A stretch of 64,000 nt of DNA, from positions 186,001 through 250,000 of the forward strand of contig NC_015388.1 in NCBI RefSeq assembly GCF_000195295.1. Direction: 5' to 3'. Of this stretch, positions 1-8,998 are shown piece after piece (the stretch's first letter is position 1; every line of letters starts with the position of its first letter). Position numbers and translations under genes: made by a program. The notes under the pieces were generated by a model. It had not been told where the DNA came from. It was given only the letters and a program-made list of their open reading frames with translations, and searched no databases. Source of the stretch: Desulfobacca acetoxidans DSM 11109. Lineage in GTDB: Bacteria > Desulfobacterota > Desulfobaccia > Desulfobaccales > Desulfobaccaceae.

Positions 1-148
1 GGCATTGCCCACCCTACAAATACATTCTGTTTTTATATAAGTCCACATGTTCTCAAGAACACAACGAAGCATAAAAACAGAATCGTGGCGGCTGCTCACA
101 ATAATTTTTTTGCTGCTCACGGCTCACGGCTCACTGTTTTTATACAAG
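1..148 (+). repeat. R/spacer array A (right-hand part)
   Basis: A 54-nt unit, called R here, lies at 27-80. It starts CTGTTTTTAT, ends ATAAAAACAG and holds an inner hairpin TGTTC-TCAA-GAACA. A 53-nt spacer follows (81-133), starting AATCGTGGCGGCTGC and ending in tandem CACGGCT heptamers; the first 15 nt of another R come next. Bases 1-26 are identical to the last 26 nt of the spacer at 23834-23893, so the array continues to the left of the window. Matching units sit near 3.3 kb (inverted) and 23.9 kb. Confidence 0.85.
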
Positions 149-506
149 GTGGTTTGTTTCCGATTACAGGAACATGGCAAAATCCAAAGATAGTTTTTTC
201 ATGCTTTCGGGTGATTGTAAGTCATGAAAACTTGAATGAAATAAAGAGATCAGGAGTCAGGCAACCTCGTTGGCATACCTCCTCTTCATACCTGCCTCAA
301 ACATTCAGACCATCATCGGTTTCGGGCAGGGTGATCCTATTTGTCATCGGGAGGCTGCGCTTATGGACTTATGAGTCATTACCATAGCGTAAATCTGGCT
401 GTCAAGAGGAAATCCTTAATACGCTTGACAGACACGGTAAGATAATCGAAATTTACCGGTTGATGAAACGTTTCAGGGATCTCGTTGCCCGAAACGAACA
501 CTGAAT
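149..506. other. Intergenic region before the glycosyltransferase operon
   Basis: No convincing gene. Visible items are a TTGACA hexamer at about 425 without a good -10 partner, a perfect 12-bp palindrome TGAAACGTTTCA at 464-475 that could be an operator, and a short open frame ending at 504 that reads like the C-terminus of a lost protein (ending [11 protein letters not shown]). The last is a weak observation. Confidence 0.4.
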
Positions 507-1217
507 ATGAAAGGTTTTGATTTAACAATGAAATTAAGCATCGTTATTCCGGTCTATAATGAAAAAGCAACATTGGCAGAGATCGTCCGCCGGGTTCAGG
601 CTACCCCCTATGAGAAGGAACTGATTATCGTGGACGATGCCTCCACCGACGGGTCGCGCGACATCTTACAGCAACTGGCTGTGGAGGCCGATAACATCCG
701 GGCCTTTTACCATGACCGCAACCAGGGCAAGGGGGCGGCTCTGCGCACCGGTTTCAGTAAGGTTTCGGGAGATATTGTCATCATTCAGGATGCAGATCTA
801 GAATATAACCCGATCGATTACCCGGAACTTCTGGCACCGATAGAAAAGGGACTGGCGGATGTGGTCTTCGGCAGTCGCCTGATCGGCGCTGCCCCCCACC
901 GGGTCCTGTTCTTCTGGCATTATGTGGGCAACAAGGTAGTAACGACTATATCCAACATGATGACCAACCTCAATCTAACCGATATGGAAACCTGCTACAA
1001 GGTCTTTAAAGCTGAAATTATCAATGATATCAAGATAAGATCGGAAAGATTCGGGGTGGAGCCCGAGTTGACGGCCAAGATTGCCCGCAAACGCTGCCGG
1101 GTCTACGAAGTGCCCATCTCCTACGACGGCCGGGATTACAGCGAAGGTAAAAAGATCACCTGGCGAGATGGGATTGCGGCCCTATATTATATCATCCGTT
1201 TCCGATTCTGGGATTGA
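507..1217 (+). CDS. Family 2 glycosyltransferase (dolichol-phosphate mannosyltransferase-like)
   Basis: A GT-A fold enzyme of about 230 residues that probably moves a sugar from a nucleotide donor to polyprenyl phosphate at the inner membrane. The N-terminus has the family signature SIVIPVYNE, followed by IIVDDAST for the nucleotide, and [11 protein letters not shown] supplies the metal-binding DxD. The domain ends without the C-terminal membrane segments found in some relatives. The family signature begins at a second ATG (528), which may be the true start; neither ATG has a strong ribosome binding site. It is the first gene of a tight operon with a small membrane protein (1 nt away) and a multispanning protein. 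The sugar is unknown. Confidence 0.85.
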   Translation: MKGFDLTMKLSIVIPVYNEKATLAEIVRRVQATPYEKELIIVDDASTDGSRDILQQLAVEADNIRAFYHDRNQGKGAALRTGFSKVSGDIVIIQDADLEYNPIDYPELLAPIEKGLADVVFGSRLIGAAPHRVLFFWHYVGNKVVTTISNMMTNLNLTDMETCYKVFKAEIINDIKIRSERFGVEPELTAKIARKRCRVYEVPISYDGRDYSEGKKITWRDGIAALYYIIRFRFWD

Positions 1218-1218
1218 G

Positions 1219-1725
1219 GTGGCCGGCGCTGTGGCCTGGAAAAGGATATCGCTGTTTACCATCATCGTCTGGCTCTGGATCGGCCAATTGGGGTGGCTGG
1301 CCTGGCATTTCGCCCCGGAAGTAGCTGATCTAGCGGGTCGGTTGGCTACAGGTCGGGTAGGTGAGGCCATTCGGCAGGAGGACAATTCTTACCGGTGGTT
1401 CCAGGAACTGAAAAAAATCATACCACCTGAGGGGGCATATGGTTTTGTTGACTGCTATGAGGCCGGGATAGATATTCAGGCCCGTTATCATCTCTATCCT
1501 CGGCGGCTCGTACGCCTCAAACCCACCGTTACACCTTCCTTCCTGTATGAGCGGCTGCACTGGGCACAGGCCAATTTCCTCATCCTGCGGGAATGCAATC
1601 CGTCTCCATACTGGCGGTTCTTATCCAACCCCAAAGAGCCGGTTTTCCAACCTCTGCCGCAGTCCGGTGCCACGGCGGCGTTTACCGTAGACGCCCGGAG
1701 ATTAATCGGCGGTTTTTATGACTGA
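1219..1725 (+). CDS. Small single-pass membrane protein of the glycosylation operon
   Basis: An unrecognised protein of 168 residues if it starts at the GTG at 1219, one base after the upstream stop; a second GTG at 1231 is possible. One membrane segment near the N-terminus (about residues 8-28, rich in Ile, Trp and Leu) is followed by a soluble domain with several Trp, Tyr and Arg residues that should be periplasmic. It overlaps the next gene by 8 nt. Its place between a DPM1-like glycosyltransferase and a GT-C-like protein suggests an accessory role in lipid-linked sugar transfer, but the sequence itself does not show a function. Confidence 0.6.
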   Translation: MAGAVAWKRISLFTIIVWLWIGQLGWLAWHFAPEVADLAGRLATGRVGEAIRQEDNSYRWFQELKKIIPPEGAYGFVDCYEAGIDIQARYHLYPRRLVRLKPTVTPSFLYERLHWAQANFLILRECNPSPYWRFLSNPKEPVFQPLPQSGATAAFTVDARRLIGGFYD

Positions 1726-3127
1726 AACTATGAGGCTAGTTTTAGGTACGGTGATCGGACTCAGCTCTCTGGAGATCGCCGGCTACACCCTGTTGGTATG
1801 GCTCCTGCCGCCCCGTTCTCTTTTTAATTCCCTGGAACGCCTCAGCCTGGCCTTTGGCTTGGGATGTTTGGGTCTCACCTGGTGGATGCTGTTGCTCTCC
1901 CTCATTCAGGTGCCTTTTTCCGTCGGTAAGATTGCCGGACCCTGGCTGGTACTGGCGGTACCGGCAGTCTATTGCGCCTGGCGCCGGGGCTGGGTCCAAG
2001 ATGATTGTCGGGGTCTATATGTTTTAGGAAAGAACATCCTGACGTTGGGGCGGGGGGCGAATTTCTCGCGGTTTGAACAGGTTGGGTTGCTTCTCCTCAT
2101 CGGCGTTCTGGCCTTCGGTTTCCTGCGGGCTACCCTCTATCCGCTGTGGGAGTGGGATGCCCTGTCGACCTGGGGACTGAAGGCCAAGGCCTTTTATCTG
2201 GGCCAAAAGATAGAGCTGACCAGGTTCGAAGCGCATAACTACTATCCTAATCTCGTTCCACTCCTGATGGCCTATCTCTATTACTGGTTCGGCGGCGTCT
2301 CGGATTATGTGGTCAGGGCGGTTTTCCCGTGTTGGGGAGGCGCTATTTTTCTGTTGTTTTATAGTTTACTGCGGCGCTTGGAGGTCCGACGGTCGATGGC
2401 TTTAGGAGCCACGGCTTTCTTGGCGCTTAATGGGGCAACCCTGGTAACGCACCTCTTTCTTGCCTACGCCGATCTGGCACTGACCTATTACCATCTGGCG
2501 GTGGCAGGACTGCTCTATCTCTGGCTCCAGGATCAATTGCCAGCCGGCGGTCTCGGGCTGATTATCTGTATGAGCGGTGGCCTGTCCTGGTGCAAATACG
2601 AGGGCTGGCCCCTAATGTTGATCATTCTCCTGGCCGCTGGCCTCACCCTCCTCTGGCTGCGGCCGCCACAATGGCCCAGGAAAATGTTCAGCCTGGCTCT
2701 CATGGGACTGGGAGGCTGGCTTTTTACTCTCCCCTGGAACTGGTTTATCGCTCGGCACGGTATGACGGCAGGGGTGGATCATCTGGGCGGCTTCTACCCG
2801 CAGCAGCTATTTCAGGGCACCTGGCAATTGATCAAGGCCCTCATCTGGATTCCTTATTTCGGCCTCCTCTGGCCGACTATCTGTGCAAGTTTCGTCTTAT
2901 CGGGTTGGGGGATAGGGCGCACACCCACACTGTTTTTGGCGCTCCTGAGCGCTGGCAATCTGGCCGCCGTCGCTCTGGGCTATGCCCTGGCCCCCACCTC
3001 GCCGGCGGAATTTCCCCTTTATGTGCGGGCAACGATTGATCGCCTGCTTTTGCACTTCACCCCGGCCTGTGGCCTGATCTTTGCGGCCGCCCTAAAAAAC
3101 AAAGACGGCACCAGTAGTCCTCAGTGA
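1718..3127 (+). CDS. Multispanning membrane protein, GT-C/family 39-like glycosyltransferase
   Basis: A 469-residue protein with about ten or more hydrophobic segments across its whole length. After the second or third segment comes a loop with WEWDALSTWGLKAKAF; an acidic residue in an early extracytoplasmic loop is typical of GT-C enzymes that use polyprenyl-phosphate sugars. This fits the DPM1-like gene two positions upstream, which would make such a donor. The start overlaps the upstream stop, indicating translational coupling. No terminator is visible downstream, where repeat array B begins within 100 nt. The exact family and acceptor cannot be settled by eye; an O-antigen or exopolysaccharide membrane protein is an alternative. 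Confidence 0.65.
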   Translation: MTETMRLVLGTVIGLSSLEIAGYTLLVWLLPPRSLFNSLERLSLAFGLGCLGLTWWMLLLSLIQVPFSVGKIAGPWLVLAVPAVYCAWRRGWVQDDCRGLYVLGKNILTLGRGANFSRFEQVGLLLLIGVLAFGFLRATLYPLWEWDALSTWGLKAKAFYLGQKIELTRFEAHNYYPNLVPLLMAYLYYWFGGVSDYVVRAVFPCWGGAIFLLFYSLLRRLEVRRSMALGATAFLALNGATLVTHLFLAYADLALTYYHLAVAGLLYLWLQDQLPAGGLGLIICMSGGLSWCKYEGWPLMLIILLAAGLTLLWLRPPQWPRKMFSLALMGLGGWLFTLPWNWFIARHGMTAGVDHLGGFYPQQLFQGTWQLIKALIWIPYFGLLWPTICASFVLSGWGIGRTPTLFLALLSAGNLAAVALGYALAPTSPAEFPLYVRATIDRLLLHFTPACGLIFAAALKNKDGTSSPQ

Positions 3128-3204
3128 AAAAATCACCTTAGAGCATGAAGGAAGCATCCGGGCAGGGACGCAGGTTTCCCCTACCTCTCTCGGACGCCGG
3201 GTTT

Positions 3205-3550
3205 GATTTAATCTTGTATAAAAACAGTGAGCCGTGAGCCGTGAGCCGTAAGCCGTGAGCAGCAAAAACATTATTGTGAGCAGCCGCCACGATTCTGTTT
3301 TCATGCTTCGTTGTGTTCGGCAGAACATGTGAACTTATATAAAAACAGTGAGCCGTGAGCCGTGAGCCGTGAGCAGCAAAAACATTATTGTGAGCAGCCG
3401 CCACGATTCTGTTTTTATGCTTCGTTGTGTTCGGCAGAACATGTGAACTTATATAAAAACAGGTAAGAGGTAAGGGGTAAAAGGTAAAGGCAATCCGCTG
3501 AAAATCGACTGTTTTTATGCTTCGTTGTGATTTTTCGACATGAAAACTTG
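3205..3550 (-). repeat. R/spacer array B (inverted orientation)
   Basis: The array reads in the opposite direction to array A. The end of one R is at 3214-3227, then a 67-nt spacer (3228-3294), a full 54-nt R (3295-3348), a 60-nt spacer (3349-3408), a second full R (3409-3462), a different 46-nt spacer (3463-3508) built from GGTAA-type short repeats, and a variant R at 3509-3547 that diverges after CTTCGTTGTGATTTTTC. The 60- and 67-nt spacers are the same sequence apart from one extra GTGAGCC-type heptamer. Both full R copies have the hairpin TGTTC-GGCA-GAACA. Confidence 0.9.
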
Positions 3551-3998
3551 TAAAAATTGGTATAATAGAAAAAGAAAAACATATGAAGGGAATTATATCG
3601 TCTTAATTCATAACCTTGGAGGCTCTGGCAAAACTCTTGTGATGGCGTTATGGTCATTCTGAGCGTAGGGAAGAACTTAATGTTTTATAGGCTTAGGATT
3701 TTTCACGCCGTTCAGGATGACAAAGTAAGCTGTTTTATTAAAAGATCAATGGGAAGTCGATTATGAAAACAGTAAGCGTCATTCCTGAAGGTCGTCGGGT
3801 TGCTCGATCGGTGTTTGCCGCTATGCAGGAAACGGCAGGGATGGCATCATTTGTTCCAGCTTCGTTTCGACTCTGACGGGCACTGACCTGAGGAGTAGGA
3901 AAAGCCAAAGCGTTATGCCTAAAACAGTGCTACCAGATCTGGCGACCTGGCTTCCCCATACCGAGGCCTGCCCTCCCCCATCCCACTAGGCAAATGCC
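3551..3998. other. Intergenic region with a small palindromic element
   Basis: The region contains an imperfect inverted repeat at about 3650-3722, with GTCATTCTGAGCG at one end and the near-complement CGCCGTTCAGGATGAC at the other, similar to short palindromic elements dispersed in many genomes. A related end, CTCAGAATGACA, is seen near 30084. A 37-codon open frame at 3763-3876 has no clear ribosome binding site and is not called as a gene. No riboswitch was recognised before the metal exporter. Confidence 0.5.
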
Positions 3999-5009
3999 AT
4001 GTCACGGTTTGCTCAATCCCCCCAGAGAGTTCGCCTCATAGCCATCAGCGCTTCCTTTCTGATTGGGTCGCTGCTGATGCTCACCAAGTTTTTTGCCTAT
4101 TGGCTGACGCAATCGGCGGCAATTCTCTCTGACGCCCTCGAGTCTATCATCAACGTTGCGGCCAGCGCCTTTGCCCTGGTGGCTGTAGTCCTGGCAGCCA
4201 AACCGCCTGATCCGACTCACCCTTACGGACATGGCAAGATTGAATATCTCTCGGTAGGATTCGAAGGGGCGCTGATTTTCCTGGCGGCCATCGGCATCTT
4301 CTTTAAAGCCGCCGATCAGCTTTTGACTCCGGATGTCCTGCCAAACCTCGGGTCCGGCTTGTGGCTGACGGTAGCGGCCACCCTGATTAACCTGAGTTTG
4401 GGAGTGGTTTTAGTTTATGTCGGTAAACGGACTCAATCCATAACCCTGATGGCCGATGGCAAGCATGTCCTGACCGATGTTTATACCTCCGGAGGAGTAA
4501 TCCTGGGGCTTTTTTTGGTTTGGTTTACCGGTCGTCTCTGGATCGACGGCGCTACCGCCGGCTTGGTCGGTATCAACGTCATCTTCACCGGCTGGAAATT
4601 GGTACGCCATGCCTTCGCTGGGCTCATGGATGCGTCCGACGCCGAACTCCTGGATGAAATCACTAAGCTGCTGAGACAACACCGCAAGAGCGTCTGGATC
4701 GATATCCATCAACTGCGGGCCCGGCGTGCCGGGACGCGGATTTACGCCGATCTTCATCTTATTTTACCGAGGGATTTTAGTTTACAGGAGAGCTACCAGG
4801 AAGTAAAAGAGATGGAGAAGATCTTTGCCGCACATTATCAGGGCCAGGCAGAAATCCATGTTCACGTCGATCCGTGCGATGACAGCGAGTGTCCAGTTTG
4901 CGGCTACGATCCTTGTACCATGAGGCAGGCCCGTACAGTCCAGCAACGGCTCTGGCGCCGCGACGTGGTAACTGATCGGAGAGAAGAAAATTCACCGGAG
5001 ACACCATAA
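3999..5009 (+). CDS. Cation diffusion facilitator (CDF) family metal exporter
   Basis: A 336-residue antiporter likely to export divalent metal ions (Zn, Fe, Mn or similar) across the inner membrane in exchange for protons. About six transmembrane helices fill residues 15-210. The first helices carry SDALESIINVAAS, where Asp and nearby polar residues form half of the site, and HPYGHGKIEYLSVG follows in the first cytoplasmic loop; the second site is in MADGKHVLTDVYTS. A cytoplasmic ferredoxin-like domain contains IHVHVDP near residue 290. The C-terminus adds a Cys-rich tail with CDDSECPVCGYDPC, an extra metal-binding candidate. Metal specificity cannot be read reliably. Confidence 0.9.
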   Translation: MSRFAQSPQRVRLIAISASFLIGSLLMLTKFFAYWLTQSAAILSDALESIINVAASAFALVAVVLAAKPPDPTHPYGHGKIEYLSVGFEGALIFLAAIGIFFKAADQLLTPDVLPNLGSGLWLTVAATLINLSLGVVLVYVGKRTQSITLMADGKHVLTDVYTSGGVILGLFLVWFTGRLWIDGATAGLVGINVIFTGWKLVRHAFAGLMDASDAELLDEITKLLRQHRKSVWIDIHQLRARRAGTRIYADLHLILPRDFSLQESYQEVKEMEKIFAAHYQGQAEIHVHVDPCDDSECPVCGYDPCTMRQARTVQQRLWRRDVVTDRREENSPETP

Positions 5010-5039
5010 AAAATAATACTCGAAATGGAGACAGCTTAG

Positions 5040-5339
5040 ATGACAGAATGCCTGCCACTGAACCGGGAGATGCTACCCGAACCGGTTGACGTCATCATTT
5101 TAGGCTCAGATCTGGATCGGGATCAGGCGATCGCAGTTGCCGAGGCCAAGGCCCGGGAACTGGCCTCGGAGGTAATGCTGCTGGCCTGGTTCGATAGAAA
5201 AACCGGAAATTTCTCCCCCCGGCTGACGTGTTGTTTCGACGACAAACCTTCCTGGTTGGCATATGCCCTGTCGCGAGGGGCAGACCTGTTCATTGATATT
5301 AACCAAGAGGAATACGTCTTCGCCTATAAGAAATTGTAA
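5040..5339 (+). CDS. Small conserved-looking protein of unknown function
   Basis: A 99-residue soluble protein 30 nt downstream of the CDF exporter, likely in the same transcript. It has a predicted alpha/beta pattern: VDVIILGSDLDRD, a helix rich in Ala and Glu, VMLLAWFDRKTGNFSP and a C-terminal LFIDINQEEYVF. I recall similar short proteins of sulfate reducers and archaea annotated as AF1514-like, but cannot verify that here. No catalytic motif or signal peptide is seen. Its position hints at a link to metal handling, nothing more. Confidence 0.65.
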   Translation: MTECLPLNREMLPEPVDVIILGSDLDRDQAIAVAEAKARELASEVMLLAWFDRKTGNFSPRLTCCFDDKPSWLAYALSRGADLFIDINQEEYVFAYKKL

Positions 5340-6094
5340 GGTCCTCCACCTGACTGTCAGCCCCCGATAACCCTGCCGCCGCCAAGGAACAGAGGTTAAG
5401 CGGTTCTAACCATCTCAAACTGATTTTCATGACCGGTAAATCACCCGCAAACCGTGGAAATCACCTGCCAGCAGCACAGGTTTTCTAACCGGGGCCGAAG
5501 CTCCTCTTGACACAGACCTGGAGGTCTGCGCTACCAATTTTGAGGTGCTCCTCTTGGGTTTGACCCTTCGGGGCTACGACGTCTTCGGCTGGATACCACT
5601 AACCCTTCCAGAATGTCTGCGACCACCCTTCCCTCTTATACTACTTCATTGCCCGCGTAAAAAATATTATCTATTTGTCCAATTATCTAAACAGATTAAA
5701 CATATTGATATTATTAACATATATTATCATATTCCATATATTGTTCATCAATTGAAACAGAGTACCCGCGGTCGAGCGAAGGTATTAATATTATTATCAA
5801 TAAGTTGTATGAACGGCATAATGTTTGCATTTCTTTCATAGGGAAAAAGTTAAAAATATTTTTAATGGTATGTGTGCCGAAATATGAACAAGAAAAGAGG
5901 GGGCCAGATGCCCTTCTCAGGTCACCCCATAGGCATAAAAGAGTTGAGATTCCGGTTGATAGAAACCGTCAAGTCTGTGGTCTGAACCTACCAAGCACAA
6001 TATTGCCGAGGGGAGGTGAATGGTAAAGTCTGCCAACCCTGATAGCAGATTTTTTTGAAAGAAATAACATCCGAAAAGCAAAGGAGGGAAAAAG
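5340..6094. other. Long intergenic region before the PEP-CTERM gene
   Basis: From about 5640 to 5880 the DNA is markedly AT-rich compared with the flanks and has frames without ribosome binding sites, so I call no gene. From about 5890 to 6060 the DNA is GC-richer again and could be the 5' leader of the next gene: a small hairpin CGGTT-GATAGA-AACCG is visible at about 5953-5968. It does not match a riboswitch class I can recognise. A strong ribosome binding site, AAAGGAGGG, lies about 6080-6090. Confidence 0.45.
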
Positions 6095-6934
6095 ATGCGC
6101 TTAAAATGTACCATAGCAACACTGGTGGGATTTTTCTTAATAATTTTCGGCTTCGTCGGCGGCGCCCAGGCCTTGGTGGTCAATCCAACCGGTGACGCCG
6201 AGACATTGGCGTCCAATCTCATCGGGGCGGGCATAACCCTGGTGCCGGGCAGCGCCACGTATACCGGCGCCGCCAATGCTTCCGGACTCTTCAGCGGTGG
6301 AGCGGCCTCGGGGCTGGACTTCGATAAGGGGGTGCTCTTGACCAGCGGCGATGCCGTAGGCGCCGTCGGGCCTAACAATGCTACCAACTATTCAGGGGAC
6401 AATGGTCTGCCCGGATATGGTCCGCTGTCAGATCTGTCCGGTTACACTACCTATGACGCTACTATCCTGTCTTTTAAATTTGAAACCGTCTCTGGCGACC
6501 TGTATTTCAGGTATGTCTTTGCCTCGGAAGAATACAACGAGTGGGTAGGCTCTCAATATAATGATGTCTTCGCTTTTTTTGTGGACGGGGTGAACGTTGC
6601 CCTGGTCCCGGGGACGAACGATCCGGTAACCATCAATACCATCAACAACGGTGCCAACTCCGGCTATTACATCGATAATGAATCGGGAACCTATAATATC
6701 CAGTACGATGGCTTTACCACGAACCTGGTAGCCAAGGCCCTGGGCCTTGGCACCGGGCAGCACGAAATCGTCTTGGCCATAGCCGATGCCAGCGACTCTG
6801 ATTTAGATAGTGGCGTGTTCATTCAGGGCTCCGGTTTCTCACCTGAGCCGCCGCAGCCGATCCCGGCTCCGGCGACGCTGCTGCTCTTGGGTACCGGCCT
6901 GTGCCTCATGGGCCTCAGGAGAAGGTTACATTAG
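6095..6934 (+). CDS. PEP-CTERM surface protein with choice-of-anchor L domain
   Basis: A 279-residue exported protein. An N-terminal signal peptide (about residues 1-26, ending GGAQA) is followed by a beta-rich domain with LFSGGAASGLDFDKGVLLTSG and FRYVFASEEYNEWVG, hallmarks of the choice-of-anchor L domain. The C-terminus has the tripartite sorting signal: PIPAPATLLLLGTGLCLMG then RRRLH, a PEP-CTERM variant with PAP. Family knowledge says such proteins are processed by an exosortase and sent to the cell surface or biofilm matrix. The exosortase is not in this window. The gene stands alone between a long leader region and a hairpin terminator. Confidence 0.9.
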   Translation: MRLKCTIATLVGFFLIIFGFVGGAQALVVNPTGDAETLASNLIGAGITLVPGSATYTGAANASGLFSGGAASGLDFDKGVLLTSGDAVGAVGPNNATNYSGDNGLPGYGPLSDLSGYTTYDATILSFKFETVSGDLYFRYVFASEEYNEWVGSQYNDVFAFFVDGVNVALVPGTNDPVTINTINNGANSGYYIDNESGTYNIQYDGFTTNLVAKALGLGTGQHEIVLAIADASDSDLDSGVFIQGSGFSPEPPQPIPAPATLLLLGTGLCLMGLRRRLH

Positions 6935-6969
6935 GTTGATAGTTATTATTAACATGTCTGTTCGCCAAA

Positions 6970-6988
6970 GGGCCGGGTTTCCCGGCCC
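6970..6988 (+). terminator. GC-rich hairpin after the PEP-CTERM gene
   Basis: Perfect 8-bp stem GGGCCGGG / CCCGGCCC with a TTT loop, 36 nt after the stop codon. There is no clear T-run after it, so it may act as a weak or Rho-assisted terminator. Confidence 0.65.
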
Positions 6989-7134
6989 TAAGCATTTGGG
7001 GTACTAGCGTACCTTATCATTTCCTTTCTTCCCAGGCGTGCGGGGATAGACCGGGGGGCTGGAAGTCCTAACCGAGGTATCAACCAGCAGCATTTCCGGA
7101 CTCAGTCTTACGGCAAAGAAAAATCGGCTCCCCG

Positions 7135-7161
7135 GAAATTCCAGGGAGCCGCAGGTGATGT
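7135..7161 (-). terminator. Terminator of fhs
   Basis: Stem CGGCTCCC / GGGAGCCG extended by GG/CC across one mismatch. Read on the minus strand it is followed by ATTTTTCTTTG, a T-rich tail, about 50 nt after the fhs stop. Confidence 0.8.
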
Positions 7162-7213
7162 TTAACACCTTCTCTCAGACTTTTAGCAGGGCCTGGAGAA
7201 GAAGCTGCTGAAT

Positions 7214-8998
7214 TTAGAACAGGCCGGTAACCTTACCGGTTTTGACGTCGACGTCGACGCGGCGGTAGGCCGGGTCGGAACCGGTGCCGGGCATCAGAGA
7301 AATTGCACCGCAGACCGGGCAGATGAACTTGGCGCCGCCGTAAATGAGGAAGTCACGGACGGGCAGCCGCCAACCCTTGGGGGTGCCTTTGACGGTAGGA
7401 TCATGCGTGAGAGACAGGTGGGTCTTCACCATCATGGTGGCGTAATCGTTATACTTGGGATCGGCCTCAAAGCGTTTGGCCTTGGCTACGGCTTCGGGGG
7501 CGAAATCCACGCCATCAGCGCCGTACACTTCCTTGGCGATCAGTTCAACGCGCTGCCGCAGCGGCAGTTCATTGGGATACAAGAACTTGAATTTCGGGGT
7601 GTCTTTGCAGGCATCGATGACTGCATCGGCAAATTCGAGAGCGCCTTCGCCGCCATACTGCCAATGCCGGGACACGGCCACCCGAGCGCCTTCGGCCTCG
7701 CAGGCCCGACGAATTACGGCGTGTTCCTCGTCGGAGTCGAAATGGAAGGAGTTGATGCACACCACCGGGTTAATACCGGCTTTTTTGATGGTGCGGACGT
7801 GGTGCACGGCATTTTCCACACCCTCTTCCAACCACTTCAAGGTCTCTTTCGAGGCTTCGAAGTACTCTTTGGGAACGGGTTTACCCGGCGGGCACGGCAG
7901 GGCGCCAGCTTTGACACCGTGGTGCTTCAGACCCCGGACGGTGGCGGTAAGAACCGAGACGTTGGGGATAAGACCGCTGAACCGGCACTTGACGTTCCAG
8001 AACTTCTCAAAGCCGATGTCAGCACCGAAACCGGACTCGGTGATATGGTAATCAAACAGCTTCAGACCGATCTGGTCGGCGACGATAGAGGACTGGCCGA
8101 CGGCGATGTTGGCGAAGGGACCGGCGTGTACGAAGCAGGGCTGTTTTTCTACGGTCTGCATCAGGGTCGGGTTGATGGAAGGCAGCATCCAGGCGGTCAT
8201 GGCATTGCCCACTTCCAGGTCCCGGGTGGTGATGGGGTTGCCAGCCCGGTCATAGCAGACCACGACGTTGTTCAGCCGTTCTTTGAGGTCCGCCAGAGAG
8301 GTGAACACCGACAGAATGGCCATGACTTCCGAGGAAACGGCGATACCGAACTTGGAATCCATCAGGAAGCCATCCATCTTGCCGCCCCGGCCGATGGTGA
8401 TATTGCGCAGAGCCTGGGCGCAATAGTCCATAATCCAGCCCATTTCGAAGTTTTTCGGATTGATGTCCAGACGCTTCAGGTTCCGCTTGGCCAACTGTTC
8501 ATTGCTATAGTTAAATTCGTGCTGCAACCGGGAGGTGGCGGCAACCATGGCCAGGTTGTGGGCGTTCATGATGTTGTTGATGTCGCCGGTGAGGCCCAGA
8601 GAGAACTCGGTCATGGGAATCAGGAGCGAGATGCCGCCGCCGGCCGCAGTGCCCTTGACGTTCATAGTGGGGCCGCCGGAAGGTTGACGAATGCAGCCGC
8701 CGACATTGACGCCACGTTTGCCCAGACCTTCGATGAGACCCATGGAGGTGGTGGATTTGCCTTCCCCCAGAGGAGTGGGGGTAATGGCGGTAACTTCGAT
8801 GTATTTGCCATCAGGTTTGCTTTTCAAACGCTCCAGGCACTTCATGTAGTCGACGCGGCCGATCTTCTGACCATAGGGAATGCGCTCTTCTTTGGGAATT
8901 TCCAGCTTATCGCACATCTCGTCAAAGGGAATCATCTCCGCTTCGGCGATCTCGGCAATCTGCCAGTCCTTCTGTTTTACCGGATCGTACTTCGCCAT
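7214..8998 (-). CDS. fhs: Formate--tetrahydrofolate ligase
   Basis: Catalyses formate + ATP + tetrahydrofolate to 10-formyl-THF, a methyl-branch step of the Wood-Ljungdahl pathway, which can run in reverse for acetate oxidation. The 594 residues are slightly longer than the usual 555-560. The ATP site [11 protein letters not shown] is at about residues 73-83, followed by [19 protein letters not shown] and a [11 protein letters not shown] segment, all typical. The C-terminus has two Cys in FICPVCGAI. The start at 8998 is preceded by GAGGAGGA at good spacing. It stands alone with its own terminator and is divergent from the CO dehydrogenase operon, which belongs to the same pathway. Confidence 0.97.
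   Translation of the reverse strand: MAKYDPVKQKDWQIAEIAEAEMIPFDEMCDKLEIPKEERIPYGQKIGRVDYMKCLERLKSKPDGKYIEVTAITPTPLGEGKSTTSMGLIEGLGKRGVNVGGCIRQPSGGPTMNVKGTAAGGGISLLIPMTEFSLGLTGDINNIMNAHNLAMVAATSRLQHEFNYSNEQLAKRNLKRLDINPKNFEMGWIMDYCAQALRNITIGRGGKMDGFLMDSKFGIAVSSEVMAILSVFTSLADLKERLNNVVVCYDRAGNPITTRDLEVGNAMTAWMLPSINPTLMQTVEKQPCFVHAGPFANIAVGQSSIVADQIGLKLFDYHITESGFGADIGFEKFWNVKCRFSGLIPNVSVLTATVRGLKHHGVKAGALPCPPGKPVPKEYFEASKETLKWLEEGVENAVHHVRTIKKAGINPVVCINSFHFDSDEEHAVIRRACEAEGARVAVSRHWQYGGEGALEFADAVIDACKDTPKFKFLYPNELPLRQRVELIAKEVYGADGVDFAPEAVAKAKRFEADPKYNDYATMMVKTHLSLTHDPTVKGTPKGWRLPVRDFLIYGGAKFICPVCGAISLMPGTGSDPAYRRVDVDVKTGKVTGLF

Noticed and set aside
3205-3550. R/spacer arrays as CRISPR
   Set aside because: The spacers are related to each other and recur between arrays, units are 54-nt palindromes, only two or three units occur per array, and no cas gene is present.
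5545-5841. 98-codon frame in the AT-rich stretch
   Set aside because: Composition follows AT content, no ribosome binding site, no similarity to a known protein type.
5890-6094. Cyclic di-GMP riboswitch before the PEP-CTERM gene
   Set aside because: The conserved core strings of the GEMM motif are not seen; only a generic hairpin is visible.
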